A stretch of DNA of 64,000 nt from JBEKUY01 sp049514555 (GCA_049514555.1 JBEKUY010000009.1:1-64000); one strand, 5' to 3'; positions 8,330 to 18,723 are shown, counted from the stretch's first letter. A program made the numbers and translations. The notes: generated by a model not told the origin, from the letters alone.

Positions 8330-9121
8330 ATGCACGAGACAGCGACAGCAATGCATGGCTGGGCCAGTAGCGCGGGGGAGAGAATTGCTGCGCCGCGCGT
8401 GGTTCTGGAAGCCCGCCACCTGCGCAAGGTCTATCGGTCGCGCGCCGGTGAACTCGTCATCCTCGCGGATGTGAATCTCACTCTCGCTGAAGGAGAGATT
8501 GCGGCGATCGTGGCGCCTTCGGGCGCGGGCAAGAGCACTCTTCTGCATTTGCTGGCCGCTCTGGACACGCCAACAAACGGTACAGTATACTTCGACGCGA
8601 AACCTCTTGAAGTGAATGATGACGCGGCGCTCGCATCCTATCGCAATTGCGCCGTAGGTTTTGTCTGGCAGCGGCACCATCTGTTGCCGGATTTTTCAGC
8701 AGCGGAGAATGTGGCGTTGCCATTATTGATTCGGGGTGAGCGCCTGGATGCGGCGCTCCGCCGGTCGCACGAGTGGCTGGCGCAGGTGGGGCTTGTCGAG
8801 CGTGCCCACCATCGAGCCGGAGAGCTTTCCGGAGGGGAACAGCAGCGCGTGGCGATTGCCCGGGCGCTCGTCACCGGGCCGTCGTTGCTGCTGGCCGATG
8901 AACCGACCGGAGACCTGGACGAGCAAAATGCAGTGGCCGTGTTTGAGTTGATCGAACGGCTGCACCGCGCGCACCGGCTGACGTCGCTCATCGCGACGCA
9001 CAACCATGCGCTGGCGGGGCGCTGCGATCGGGTGATAGGACTTGAGCACGGCGTCCTCAGGCCGACCGGCGGGCGTGTGGGCGCCGGGCCCGGGGCGAAT
9101 CCTGGGGGAGAAGCGAGCTAA
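8330..9121 (+). CDS. lolD: LolD-type ABC transporter ATP-binding protein
   Basis: 263 residues from ATG 8330; another ATG at 8351 is possible. It hydrolyses ATP for the LolC-like permease upstream. Visible motifs are Walker A APSGAGKST, a Q-loop in VWQRHHLLP, the signature LSGGEQQR, Walker B LLLADEP followed by the D-loop GDLDE, and the switch His in ATHNHAL. Walker A begins with Ala rather than the usual Gly, a mild variation. The last residues are Gly/Pro-rich. The gene ends 3 bp before clpC begins, so the two are probably co-translated. Confidence 0.9.
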   Translation: MHETATAMHGWASSAGERIAAPRVVLEARHLRKVYRSRAGELVILADVNLTLAEGEIAAIVAPSGAGKSTLLHLLAALDTPTNGTVYFDAKPLEVNDDAALASYRNCAVGFVWQRHHLLPDFSAAENVALPLLIRGERLDAALRRSHEWLAQVGLVERAHHRAGELSGGEQQRVAIARALVTGPSLLLADEPTGDLDEQNAVAVFELIERLHRAHRLTSLIATHNHALAGRCDRVIGLEHGVLRPTGGRVGAGPGANPGGEAS

Positions 9122-9124
9122 GCC

Positions 9125-11551
9125 GTGTTTGAACGCTATACCGAGAAAGCCCGGCGCGTCATTTTCTTTGCACGGTACGAGGCCAGCCAGTACGGAAGCC
9201 CGTATATTGAGACCGAGCACCTGCTTCTCGGGTTGATTCGAGAGGACAAGGCGCTGGCCAATCGCTTCCTCCGCCAGCAAGGCTCGATCGAATCGATCCG
9301 CAAGGAGATTGAAGCGCGCATCACGATTCGCGAGCGCATTTCCACGTCTGTCGAAGTCCCGCTGAGCGCCGAGTGCAAACGCATTCTCAATATGGCTGCG
9401 GAAGAGGCGGAGCGCCTTGGCGTCAAGCACGTGGGCACCGAGCATCTGCTCTTGGGCATCCTTCGCGAAGAGAAGTGCTTCGGCTCGGAGATTCTGCTGG
9501 AGCGCGGCCTGCGCCTCTCCACTCTCCGCGAGGAACTTTCGCGGACGTCGGGCGAGAAGACCGCCACGGCTCGCCCGAAAGAGACCTCGCTGCTCGCCGA
9601 GTTCAGCCGGGACCTCACCCAGTCAGCCATGGACGGCCAACTGGACCCGCTCGTTGGGCGGGAGCGGGAGCTTGAGCGCGTGGTGCAAATTCTATGCCGG
9701 CGCACGAAGAATAATCCGGTGTTGATCGGCGAGCCCGGGGTGGGCAAGACCGCCATCGTCGAAGGACTCGCCCAGCGGATCGCAGACGGCGACGTGCCGC
9801 CATTCCTCTCCGACAAGCGTATCCTCTCGCTGGACCTGTCGCTCATCGTTGCGGGCACGAAGTACCGCGGCCAGTTCGAGGAGCGCCTGAAGACCATCAT
9901 GAAGGAATTGATGGAAAACCAGAACTCCATCATCTTCATCGACGAGCTACACACGCTGGTTGGCGCGGGCTCCGCCGAAGGCTCCCTCGACGCCGCCAAC
10001 ATTCTGAAGCCCGCGCTGTCTCGCGGCGAAATCCAGTGCATCGGGGCCACCACGCCCGGGGAATATCGCAAGTCGGTGGAAAAGGACCGCTCGCTCGAGC
10101 GCCGTTTCCAGGCCGTCAAGGTCATCGCACCGAACGAGGACGAGGCCATCCAAGTTCTTCAGGGCGTTCGTGAGCGCTACGAGAAATTCCACGCGGTTTC
10201 CTACACCGACGAGGCTCTGCGGTACGCCGTCTATCTCTCGAACCGCTATATTCCCGACCGGTTCCTGCCGGACAAAGCCATCGACCTCATCGACGAGGCC
10301 GGCGCACGCGTGAAGCTCCGCCAAGCCATGGTTCCCGAAGATGTCGCTGAGGTTCAGAAGCGGGTGAAGTTCATCACGCACCGGATGGAATCGGCCATCG
10401 CCAACCACGAATTCGAGAAAGCACGCTTCTATTCCGAGGAGGAACGGAAGGAAAAGGAAAACTTGCGGGGCCTGCGCGAGCGCTACAAGCTCGAGGAGGG
10501 CACCACAGGCATCGTCTCCCGCGACGATATCGAAGAAGTGGTGGCGCGCTGGACCGGTGTCACGGTCACCTCCATCAAGGAAGACGAGCAGCAGAAACTG
10601 CTGCGCATCGAGCAGGAACTCCACAAGCGCGTCATCAGCCAGGACAAGGCCATCGGCGCGCTGGCCCGCGCCATACGCCGCAGCCGCGCCGGGCTGAAGG
10701 CTCCCGGCCGGCCGGTGGGCTGCTTCTTCTTTCTGGGTCCGACCGGCGTGGGCAAGACCGAAGTCGCGCGGCGGCTCGCCGAGTTCCTCTTCGGCACGGA
10801 AAAATCCCTGGTCCGATTCGACATGTCCGAGTACATGGAAAAGCACTCGGTCTCAAAGTTGATCGGCGCGCCTCCGGGCTACATCGGTTATGAAGAGGGC
10901 GGCCAACTCACCGAACGCGTCCGGCGCACGCCCTATTCCGTCATTCTTCTCGACGAAATCGAAAAGGCGCACCCAGATGTCTACAATATTCTGCTACAGG
11001 TGTTTGAAGACGGCCAGCTGACCGATGGCCTCGGCAATACGGTAGATTTTCGCAACACCATCATTATAATGACTTCGAACCTGGGCGCCCGGCATTTGCA
11101 GAAACGCACTTCGATCGGCTTCCAGTCGGGTTCCGAGGATGCCGGCCAGAGAAGCATGGACGAACTCGTCATGGCCGAGGTCAAGCGAGTGTTCAATCCC
11201 GAGTTTCTGAACCGGCTGGATGAAGTCATCTTGTTCAGCCCGCTCGGGGACGACGACCTGCTGCGCATCATTGACTTGCTTGTTGGTCAGATCAATGACA
11301 CGCTCATTCATCGTCAGGTTCAGATCGTGGTGACACCGGAGGCGCGCCAGTGGATCCTGCAAAAGACTTGCACGGATCGCAGTTACGGCGCCCGTCCGCT
11401 CCGCCGGGCATTGCAGAAGTACGTCGAGGATCCGCTGTCGGAGGCGCTCATCCAGGGGGGCGTGCAACGGCCAGCGACCCTCGAGGTGTATGTGTCAGGA
11501 GAGGGCCTGGGATTTCGTCCGGTGGTTGAGGCAACCCCGGTGGTCCACTAG
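9125..11551 (+). CDS. clpC: ATP-dependent Clp protease ATP-binding subunit ClpC
   Basis: 808 residues, starting at GTG. Two Clp-N repeats fill about residues 4-145 (FARYEASQYGSPYIETEHLLLG and a second TEHLLLGILREE copy). AAA+ module 1 has Walker A GEPGVGKT at about 202-209 and Walker B IIFIDELHTLVG. A central UVR-type coiled segment (EFEKARFYSEEERKEKE) marks it as ClpC rather than ClpA or ClpB. AAA+ module 2 has Walker A GPTGVGKT near 538 and a C-terminal D2-small domain. It unfolds substrates for ClpP, which is not in this window. Its place inside a lipoprotein-export/Bam cluster is unusual. Confidence 0.95.
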   Translation: MFERYTEKARRVIFFARYEASQYGSPYIETEHLLLGLIREDKALANRFLRQQGSIESIRKEIEARITIRERISTSVEVPLSAECKRILNMAAEEAERLGVKHVGTEHLLLGILREEKCFGSEILLERGLRLSTLREELSRTSGEKTATARPKETSLLAEFSRDLTQSAMDGQLDPLVGRERELERVVQILCRRTKNNPVLIGEPGVGKTAIVEGLAQRIADGDVPPFLSDKRILSLDLSLIVAGTKYRGQFEERLKTIMKELMENQNSIIFIDELHTLVGAGSAEGSLDAANILKPALSRGEIQCIGATTPGEYRKSVEKDRSLERRFQAVKVIAPNEDEAIQVLQGVRERYEKFHAVSYTDEALRYAVYLSNRYIPDRFLPDKAIDLIDEAGARVKLRQAMVPEDVAEVQKRVKFITHRMESAIANHEFEKARFYSEEERKEKENLRGLRERYKLEEGTTGIVSRDDIEEVVARWTGVTVTSIKEDEQQKLLRIEQELHKRVISQDKAIGALARAIRRSRAGLKAPGRPVGCFFFLGPTGVGKTEVARRLAEFLFGTEKSLVRFDMSEYMEKHSVSKLIGAPPGYIGYEEGGQLTERVRRTPYSVILLDEIEKAHPDVYNILLQVFEDGQLTDGLGNTVDFRNTIIIMTSNLGARHLQKRTSIGFQSGSEDAGQRSMDELVMAEVKRVFNPEFLNRLDEVILFSPLGDDDLLRIIDLLVGQINDTLIHRQVQIVVTPEARQWILQKTCTDRSYGARPLRRALQKYVEDPLSEALIQGGVQRPATLEVYVSGEGLGFRPVVEATPVVH

Positions 11552-11626
11552 CGAATCACAAACGCACAGCCGGCCCGGTCCGTGGTCCGGCGGGAGAAGA
11601 GACATCTTGGGTTTGGGGGAGCGGCC

Positions 11627-14578
11627 TTGACCGCCATGGCGGCCGCGCACAAGATATTCTGCCTGCCGCGGTTTCTTTCGCGGCTCAACGCGAGGTCTCG
11701 CGGCATTTTGGCCGCGAGCGTGCTTTTTTGTCCCTTGGCAGTCGCGGCGCAGGAGCACGCTCCGGTGCAGATCGCTTCGGCGGGTGTGGCGCCTGCCGGG
11801 CAGGAATCGGCGGCCGGGCAGCCCGGCGAAAACCAGTTCATCATCGATCGCATCGAGTTCATCGGCAATCGCCGGGTCCGCAGCGACACCTTAAAAGCCC
11901 GCATTTTCAGCCGCGTTGGCGATCCCTACAACGAAGAAGCGTTGCGGCGCGATTTTCAGGCCCTGTGGAACACCCAATTCTTCGAGGACGTCCAGTTGCG
12001 CGTCGAGGACAGTCCCGAGAAACCGCGGGGCAAAATCATCATTTTCGACGTCAAGGAGCGGCCGGTGATCCGCCGCATCCGCTACGACGGGATCAAGTCC
12101 GTCAGTGAGTCCGACATTCTCGAGCGCTACAAGGATCGCAAGGTGGGGCTCACCGTGGAGAGCCAGTTCGATCCCACGCGGATCAAGAAGGCTCAAGTTG
12201 TACTGCAAGAGTTGCTCGGGGAGCACGGGCGTCAATTCGCCAAAGTCACGCCCGAATACGAGCGCATTGCGGCGAGCAACGCCGTCGTGCTCATCTTTAA
12301 GGTGGATGAAGGACCGAAAGTCAAAGTCGGGCGGATCAAGTTCACCGGGAACCACGCCTTTTCCGACCGCAAGCTGATCCGCGCGATGAAGCACTCACGC
12401 CCCTACTCCATCCCGATGTACCTCTTCAGCATCAACGTGCTGTCGAAGACGTTCGATCGCAGCAAGCTCGATGAAGACCTCGAAGTGGGCGTTCGCGGGC
12501 TCTATCAGGACAACGGCTATTTCCGCGTGCTGGTGAAAGACCCGGTCCTCGAGACCGTGGACGTTGAACACGGCATGCGGTTGCCCGGCCTCAGCCACAA
12601 GCACAGCAAAGTCACCAACATCACCATTCCCATCGAAGAGGGTGATCGTTACCGCATGGGAGCGCTCAAGATCGTCAGTGCCGACCCCGACAATCCACTC
12701 CACCTCAAGGTGGATGCTCTGAAGAGAATCTTCCCGCTCAAGGAAGGCGACATTTTCTCCGCCGGAAAATTACGGAAGACATTCGAGGAATATAAGAAAG
12801 TCTACGGCCAGTACGGGTTTATCGATTTCACTTCCGAGCCCGTTTTCGATATCGACGAGACAAACAAGCACATTAATCTCACGCTCAAGTTCGACGAGCA
12901 GAAGATGTACTACGTCCGCCGCATCGAGTTCACAGGAAACACGACCACTCGCGACAAGGTTATCCGGCGGGAAGTACTGATCGACGAGGGCCAACTCTTT
13001 AACCAGCGGGCCTGGGAAGTCAGCATCCTGCGGCTGAACCAGCTCGACTATTTCGAGAAGATCAAGCCGGAGGACGCCGAAATCAAGCGCAATACCAAGG
13101 AAGGCTCGGTGGACATCACCTTGAAGCTCAAGGAGAAGGGCAAGCAGTCCATTTCCCTCCAAGGCGGTGTGAGCGGGATCGCGGGCACCTTCGGCGGCCT
13201 TACATACCAGACGAACAACTTCCTCGGTGTAGGAGAAACCCTGACGCTTTCCGCTCAGATCGGCGATATCCAGCGCACTCTAATGTTTGGCTTTACCGAG
13301 CCCTATCTTTTCGACCGGCCCATCTCCACCGGCTTCACCGTCTTCAGCAGCCGCTACGCTTTCGATCAGGCCCGCCAGATCTCGCTGCTTACCGGGCAAC
13401 AGACCATTTTGAACCCGAACATTGCCCAGAACTATAATCAAGACAGCCGGGGTTTCACGTTGTCCGCCAGCTATCCGCTGCGGCGTTTTTCGTTCACCCG
13501 GATCGGGATCACCTATAGCCTCACGCAGAGCAACATCAAAGCCTTCAGCCCGGCCGCGCAGACCCTTTTCAACGAGGTGCAATTCCGTAGCTTCGCTGGT
13601 CCCAGCGCGCTCAACGGCATCCTTCAGAGCCGCATCACGCCGTCGATCAGCTACAACACAGTGGACAGCCCACTCAATCCCAGTCACGGCAAGAGCTTCT
13701 ACTATGCCCTCAGCTTCGAGGGCGGACCGCTCGGCGGCAACACCAAGTCCATTTCCAATACGTTCGAATTCAAATACTTCCGCCCAATCAACAAGCACCG
13801 CAACGTGCTCGGCCTTCGTGTCCAGGCGTCGCATATCACGAGTTTCGGCGGGCTCGACTTGGTGCCCACCAGCCGTTTCTACATGGGCGGGGAAGACTCC
13901 GTGCGCGGATTCGATACCTATGGAATCACCCCGGTGGCCTTCCTCCCCGTTAACAACGCCGCATCTTTTACCGTCAATACCCCGAACCTTTCCGGCGCAG
14001 GAAGTCCGACCGCCATTGCGGTCAATGTTCCCGTCCTGCAATATCAAATCGCGCTTCCGGGAGGGGACTTGCAGGGCGTTGGGAATTTGGAGTACCGCAT
14101 CCCGATCGTCGGGCAGACGTTCGGAATGACCCTCTTCTTCGACGCCGGCACAAATGGCATCTTGAACCGGAAGGGCTTGGAACTCCCGCAAGCGACGCTG
14201 GACAACTTCCAGACTGTATTTGGCAATGCGATCAGCAGTACGATCGGCAAGCAGGTGTCGATCCTACCCGCTTCGAATTTTCATCTTCGCACATCCACCG
14301 GCATTGAATTCGTGGTGCAGCTCCCAATTATTCAGGCGCCGTTCCGCATCTATTACGCATTTAATCCCAATCGGTTCCACGAGCAGATCATCCCGCCCGC
14401 CGGGGACTACAACTTGCAGGACCCCAATCTAGTGTGGCTTCGTTTGAACTATCCGGGTTTCTACCAGGATCAGGTGCTGCCCAAATTGCAGGCGATCAAG
14501 AACAACCCGGCCGTGGGAGGTTTGAATTTCTTCGAGCCGTCTCGAACCATCCGGTTCACGGTGAGTCGTACGTTTTGA
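11627..14578 (+). CDS. bamA: Outer-membrane protein assembly factor BamA
   Basis: About 983 residues; the frame is open from 11582. TTG at 11627 is favoured because GGGGAG lies 5 nt upstream, with ATG 11636 next best. After a signal sequence (ILAASVLFCPLAVAA) come tandem POTRA domains, each with the pattern of IEFIGNRRVRSDTLKARIF, IKFTGNHAFSDRKLIRAM and IEFTGNTTTRDKVIRREVL. The C-terminal half is the Omp85 16-strand barrel and ends with Phe, the classical beta-signal. It folds and inserts outer-membrane proteins. An insertion of low-complexity sequence (about residues 780-815) sits in a barrel loop. ompH, its usual neighbour, is separated by one giant gene. Confidence 0.95.
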   Translation: MTAMAAAHKIFCLPRFLSRLNARSRGILAASVLFCPLAVAAQEHAPVQIASAGVAPAGQESAAGQPGENQFIIDRIEFIGNRRVRSDTLKARIFSRVGDPYNEEALRRDFQALWNTQFFEDVQLRVEDSPEKPRGKIIIFDVKERPVIRRIRYDGIKSVSESDILERYKDRKVGLTVESQFDPTRIKKAQVVLQELLGEHGRQFAKVTPEYERIAASNAVVLIFKVDEGPKVKVGRIKFTGNHAFSDRKLIRAMKHSRPYSIPMYLFSINVLSKTFDRSKLDEDLEVGVRGLYQDNGYFRVLVKDPVLETVDVEHGMRLPGLSHKHSKVTNITIPIEEGDRYRMGALKIVSADPDNPLHLKVDALKRIFPLKEGDIFSAGKLRKTFEEYKKVYGQYGFIDFTSEPVFDIDETNKHINLTLKFDEQKMYYVRRIEFTGNTTTRDKVIRREVLIDEGQLFNQRAWEVSILRLNQLDYFEKIKPEDAEIKRNTKEGSVDITLKLKEKGKQSISLQGGVSGIAGTFGGLTYQTNNFLGVGETLTLSAQIGDIQRTLMFGFTEPYLFDRPISTGFTVFSSRYAFDQARQISLLTGQQTILNPNIAQNYNQDSRGFTLSASYPLRRFSFTRIGITYSLTQSNIKAFSPAAQTLFNEVQFRSFAGPSALNGILQSRITPSISYNTVDSPLNPSHGKSFYYALSFEGGPLGGNTKSISNTFEFKYFRPINKHRNVLGLRVQASHITSFGGLDLVPTSRFYMGGEDSVRGFDTYGITPVAFLPVNNAASFTVNTPNLSGAGSPTAIAVNVPVLQYQIALPGGDLQGVGNLEYRIPIVGQTFGMTLFFDAGTNGILNRKGLELPQATLDNFQTVFGNAISSTIGKQVSILPASNFHLRTSTGIEFVVQLPIIQAPFRIYYAFNPNRFHEQIIPPAGDYNLQDPNLVWLRLNYPGFYQDQVLPKLQAIKNNPAVGGLNFFEPSRTIRFTVSRTF

Positions 14579-14581
14579 TCC

Positions 14582-14601
14582 CCGCGGCCAGCGGGCCGCG
14601 G
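14582..14601 (+). terminator. Possible terminator hairpin after bamA
   Basis: CCGCGGCC and GGCCGCGG form a perfect 8-bp stem around AGCG just after the bamA stop. Only a weak T-run (AATCTTT) follows, so it may be a partial terminator or an RNA-stabilising hairpin. Confidence 0.4.
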
Positions 14602-14694
14602 AATCTTTGGAGCGTCAGGGCCTCCCAGCCGCCGAGCGGAGGAAAGCGAAGCAGCCGGCGGAGAGAGGCCAGTGGCCTTAGCGGAGAGAAGAAC

Positions 14695-17600
14695 ATGCTT
14701 GGGAATGCCACACCGTTGAAAGCGCGGACCGTGCGCGTGCTGCTTGCCTGGATGGCAGCCGCTGTTGCTCTAGCCACCCAATGGGGCTGCGGGAGTTCCA
14801 GCACCAAGACCGCAGTCGAGATATCGCCATCGGGTACGACGAGCGTCCTCATCAACCAGGCGCAGACGTTTACCGTAACGGTCACCGGACCGACCAATAC
14901 CGACGTCACTTGGCCGACGACGGTATCCGGGACCGGGTGCACTGGCACTCCCAACCCGTGCGGAACACTATCCGGTGGGACGCATAACACCACGACCACG
15001 AATACAATTGTTTACACTGCTCCAGCTACGGTTCCCACTCCCAGTTCTCCGCCGACGATAACGTTCACGGTGGCTTCCGTGGCCGATCCGAAGGCCACGG
15101 CCACCGCCACGATCACGATATATTCCGGCATCGTGATCACGGTGAACCCGTCGGGAGCCACCATTAACGCGAACGAGAGTTGGGTCTTCAACGCCACCGT
15201 CGCGAATGATGCGCAGGCCCTGGGTCTCACATGGACCGTATCAGACACTACCGCAGGCACGATCACTCCGGGCACCTGTCAGACTGTCTCGACCACTCCT
15301 CCCCAGCAGACTTGCCCGGCGACTTTCCAGGCGAACGCGAAGACCGGGGCGTTCACGGTCACCGCGACGGCCGTGGCGGACACCACCAGGACGGGAACTG
15401 CGACAGTCACTGTCGTGACCGCGGCAGATCCGACGTTGACCTCGGTTTCGCCCCACGTGATGCCGCAGGGGGGGCCTCTGCAAGACCTCTATCTCACCGG
15501 AACGAATCTTCTCTCTAGCACGATTGTTTTCATTGACGGAAACAACGTTTCCTCGGTCGTCCCCTCGGCGAACGTTTCGGAAGTTGTTGTGGCCAACACG
15601 AACGGCATCCGCGTTCGCCTGACCTCTGCGTTTCTGGCCACTGCAGGGACTCATACCGTCCAGATCCAGAAGCAGGGTGGCACTCCTCTGAGTTGCACTG
15701 GGACCGCCCCATGCTCCTTCCAGACAGTGCCGGTGCGCCCGAGTTTGGTGAGCAGCTCCCCGGCAAGTACGCTGCAGCAGGGCCAGTTCAGCTCTACGAT
15801 TCGGATCGACGGGGGATACTTCGGCGCGCCATCTTCGCCGATCGTGACGGCCAGCTTTGAAGGCAGTATTCACAGCGTGTTGCCAACAAGCCCGCGCCAG
15901 ATCACTGTGCTGTTGGATGCCTCCGAGCTGAAGACGCCGGGCCTTCACCCTCTAGCTGTCCAGAACAACAACGCCACGCCAAGCATGGCTGTCACCAACG
16001 TCGCGGTGCAGCCTGATCCAAACGTCAATGCTCCTAGCCTGCTTGGCTCGCCAATCCCCATGCCTCCCGGGGCAACCGGAGAAGCCCCGACCCCTTCGGC
16101 GATTACTGTGGACTCGACTCTCGGCATCGGCATCGTGACGCTGAAGGGAACCGATTCGCTGCAATTGCTTAACTTGAATACGAACCCGCCGTCGCTCGGC
16201 GCGGCGATCCAACTCCCGAATGGAAATGCCGCTGTTGCCGCTTCGAAAGGTCAGGGGACGCCTCTCGGACCCTGCATCCTCTGCCCGACGGGCGTGGCCG
16301 TGGACAACCAGCTCCACATGGCCGCCGTCGCGAATAACACTGGGCGAAGCGTCAGCATTGTGGACTTGCAGGCCGGATCGGTTCCAGGCACGATTGACCT
16401 GAGCGCGGTCACGCCCGGAACTAGCGGTGCCGCGCCGATCTTGCCCTTCTCTGTGGGCGTTGACCCCGATTCTCACCTTGGCCTTGTGGCCTATCAATCC
16501 GCGAATACGGGCAGCATTATCAATGTCGGGCAGACCTTGCCGGCGGGCGCATCATGCATTTTGGGGGGGACTCCACCTTACTGTGTTATCGGGCAAGTCA
16601 CGCTTAGCACCGGCGACTCTCCTCAGATTGCCTTCGAGCCGCATCTGCGCTGGGCGATGGTCACTCCTGGCGGAGCCGGGCTCATGTCCTACGTGACTCT
16701 GAACCCGCAGGCTACGGCAATCCCCATCCTGAGCGTGGCGCGTTCTGTCGACGTCGTCACGGTGACAACCGCTACGAACCACGGTCTCAACCCCTCCCTT
16801 TCTTCGCCGCAGACTGTTTTGATTACCGGCGTCACCGGCGACACCAGCTTTGACGGCACCTTTACCGTGGCCAGCGTGCCCACCGCCACCACGTTCACCT
16901 TCTCCCAAACGGGTGCGGACAAGACCGTCAGCAATTCCGACGGTACGAAGATTGGCTCATTGTACTTCTCCGATCCCCTGGTGACGCTTAGCATCAACTC
17001 CACGGTGCAGGGCATCGCCATCAGTCCCGAAACATTCACCGCCGTGCTCACCGATCGGAACGCCAGCCAGTCCTACGTCGTCAGCACGATCAGCCAGACC
17101 GTCAGATCCGTTACGCTCACCGAGGGCAGCAATGGTGAGCAGGTGTTGGGGGGCGTTGCAGCAGCCTTCCAGCCGTACACCAACGTCGCTGTCGTAGTGA
17201 GCAACCTGAAGAATGAGATATTCCTGATCGATCCGGTCAGCCCCAGGATGCTCGGAGGCTCCACGGTTTCTCTGGGCACGAACCCGATCTCCACGGGTGG
17301 AACCGGGTCCAGCGCGGTAGCGATCGATCCGCCAACCAACCTGGCTCTGGTCGCCAACTCCACCAGCAACGACGTCAGCACGATCTTGCTCAACGGCAAT
17401 AACCCGCCGATCAAGCCACTCCACATCAGCGATGTGATAATTCCCGACCCGGCGCGCGTGTTGACCGCTGGCTTCACGTTCACGTCTGCCAGCAATCTGA
17501 ACGTCACCATTCTCGGGAGCGGCTTCTCAGGCAGCACGGAGGTGCTCCTGGATGGCGCGGTTGTGGGGAGCGGCACGGTCTCAAACAACGGTCGGCAAAT

Positions 17601-18723
17601 TGATATCACGATCCCAGCTTCATTCCTGGCAGCGCCGCGCCGTTACGCGCTACAGGTGTCTGGCGGCGGAGTCGTTTCGAATGCGGAAAACTTCAGCGTC
17701 GTGCAGTCGATCGATTTCAGCGGGGTCTCTTGCGGCACTTCGAATCCGTCGCAGCTCGCTGCCGTGGGTATCGATGCGGATCGCGATCTTGCCGTGGTCA
17801 CCAACGCAGGGTGCAACAATGTGTCACTCATCGATGTTTCTCCTACGGACGGGAAATTCGGCCAGATCATCCAGACCGTAGGGGTCGGCACGGCCCCCGA
17901 GGGCGTGGCCGTCATCTCGCGTCTCGGCCTTGCGGTTGTGACCAATCGCAATATTGATGTCACCACGCTCCTCAGCCTGGGTACAGGCACCGTCTCCCTG
18001 GTGAATCTCGACACATTTGCCCTGGCCACCAGCGATATCACGGTGGGCACAGAGCCTCTTGCAGTGGACGTTGACCAGGACGCTGGCACGGCGCTGGTCG
18101 CCAACTTCGGTTCCAACTCCGTGAGCGTGATTGACCTCGTAGCTACTTTAGCTGGCGCGGCCGCATCGCCTCCCACCACCCCCATCCCGATTACCTTTTC
18201 TGTGAATCAGCAGCCGACGGCCCTGGCAATCGATCCGGATCTTCATCTCGCTGCGGTGCTGAATTCGACCTCGGGCACAATCGATCTGATGAACACCGTG
18301 GAGGGAGGGATAACGAACAGTATTCTCACAATCGCAAAGCTCTTCACTGGGGTGGCGTTCGATCCGGTTGCCGGCAACGGCGAGTTTTACGCGACCGCAG
18401 CCGACATCGATGCGATTTACATAGTGGATCCCAGCACCGGGACGCCCACGCCCATTCCCGGCGGCATCAATCCTGGTCCGATTGCGTTCAACTACGAGAC
18501 CGGGGGGATTGTGGCGGTCAATCCTGGGAGCAATACCATGAGCATCTTTGACGCTCAGAACATTACTCCTCAAGCAGTCTTCGGGCCGGTGACCGGCACG
18601 GCGCAAACCGCCGCGACATCCGTCGCGCAGCAGTTTGGCGTGGCCATCCATCCGCGGACGAATCTTGCGGTGGTTGTGGACCAGCCCAACAATCGCGTAC
18701 TCCTGATGCCGCTGCCTAAGTAG
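14695..18723 (+). CDS. Giant Ig/IPT/beta-propeller lipoprotein
   Basis: 1342 residues from ATG 14695, with a purine-rich site (GGAGAGAAG) just upstream. The N-terminus has a hydrophobic core (RVLLAWMAAAVALATQWGC) and Cys32 as a likely lipidation site; the lipobox is not canonical. Two bacterial Ig-like domains (about 40-240) are followed by IPT/TIG modules (about 245-430, and again about 905-1000). YncE/SMP-30-like beta-propeller repeats make up the rest, with recurrent phrases such as GVAVDNQLHMAAVAN, LAVVTN and AVVLNSTSGTIDL. A short VTVTTATNHGL...SFDGTFTV module resembles segments in phage and secreted proteins. It is probably surface-exposed; ligand unknown. It sits between bamA and ompH. 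Confidence 0.85.
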   Translation: MLGNATPLKARTVRVLLAWMAAAVALATQWGCGSSSTKTAVEISPSGTTSVLINQAQTFTVTVTGPTNTDVTWPTTVSGTGCTGTPNPCGTLSGGTHNTTTTNTIVYTAPATVPTPSSPPTITFTVASVADPKATATATITIYSGIVITVNPSGATINANESWVFNATVANDAQALGLTWTVSDTTAGTITPGTCQTVSTTPPQQTCPATFQANAKTGAFTVTATAVADTTRTGTATVTVVTAADPTLTSVSPHVMPQGGPLQDLYLTGTNLLSSTIVFIDGNNVSSVVPSANVSEVVVANTNGIRVRLTSAFLATAGTHTVQIQKQGGTPLSCTGTAPCSFQTVPVRPSLVSSSPASTLQQGQFSSTIRIDGGYFGAPSSPIVTASFEGSIHSVLPTSPRQITVLLDASELKTPGLHPLAVQNNNATPSMAVTNVAVQPDPNVNAPSLLGSPIPMPPGATGEAPTPSAITVDSTLGIGIVTLKGTDSLQLLNLNTNPPSLGAAIQLPNGNAAVAASKGQGTPLGPCILCPTGVAVDNQLHMAAVANNTGRSVSIVDLQAGSVPGTIDLSAVTPGTSGAAPILPFSVGVDPDSHLGLVAYQSANTGSIINVGQTLPAGASCILGGTPPYCVIGQVTLSTGDSPQIAFEPHLRWAMVTPGGAGLMSYVTLNPQATAIPILSVARSVDVVTVTTATNHGLNPSLSSPQTVLITGVTGDTSFDGTFTVASVPTATTFTFSQTGADKTVSNSDGTKIGSLYFSDPLVTLSINSTVQGIAISPETFTAVLTDRNASQSYVVSTISQTVRSVTLTEGSNGEQVLGGVAAAFQPYTNVAVVVSNLKNEIFLIDPVSPRMLGGSTVSLGTNPISTGGTGSSAVAIDPPTNLALVANSTSNDVSTILLNGNNPPIKPLHISDVIIPDPARVLTAGFTFTSASNLNVTILGSGFSGSTEVLLDGAVVGSGTVSNNGRQIDITIPASFLAAPRRYALQVSGGGVVSNAENFSVVQSIDFSGVSCGTSNPSQLAAVGIDADRDLAVVTNAGCNNVSLIDVSPTDGKFGQIIQTVGVGTAPEGVAVISRLGLAVVTNRNIDVTTLLSLGTGTVSLVNLDTFALATSDITVGTEPLAVDVDQDAGTALVANFGSNSVSVIDLVATLAGAAASPPTTPIPITFSVNQQPTALAIDPDLHLAAVLNSTSGTIDLMNTVEGGITNSILTIAKLFTGVAFDPVAGNGEFYATAADIDAIYIVDPSTGTPTPIPGGINPGPIAFNYETGGIVAVNPGSNTMSIFDAQNITPQAVFGPVTGTAQTAATSVAQQFGVAIHPRTNLAVVVDQPNNRVLLMPLPK

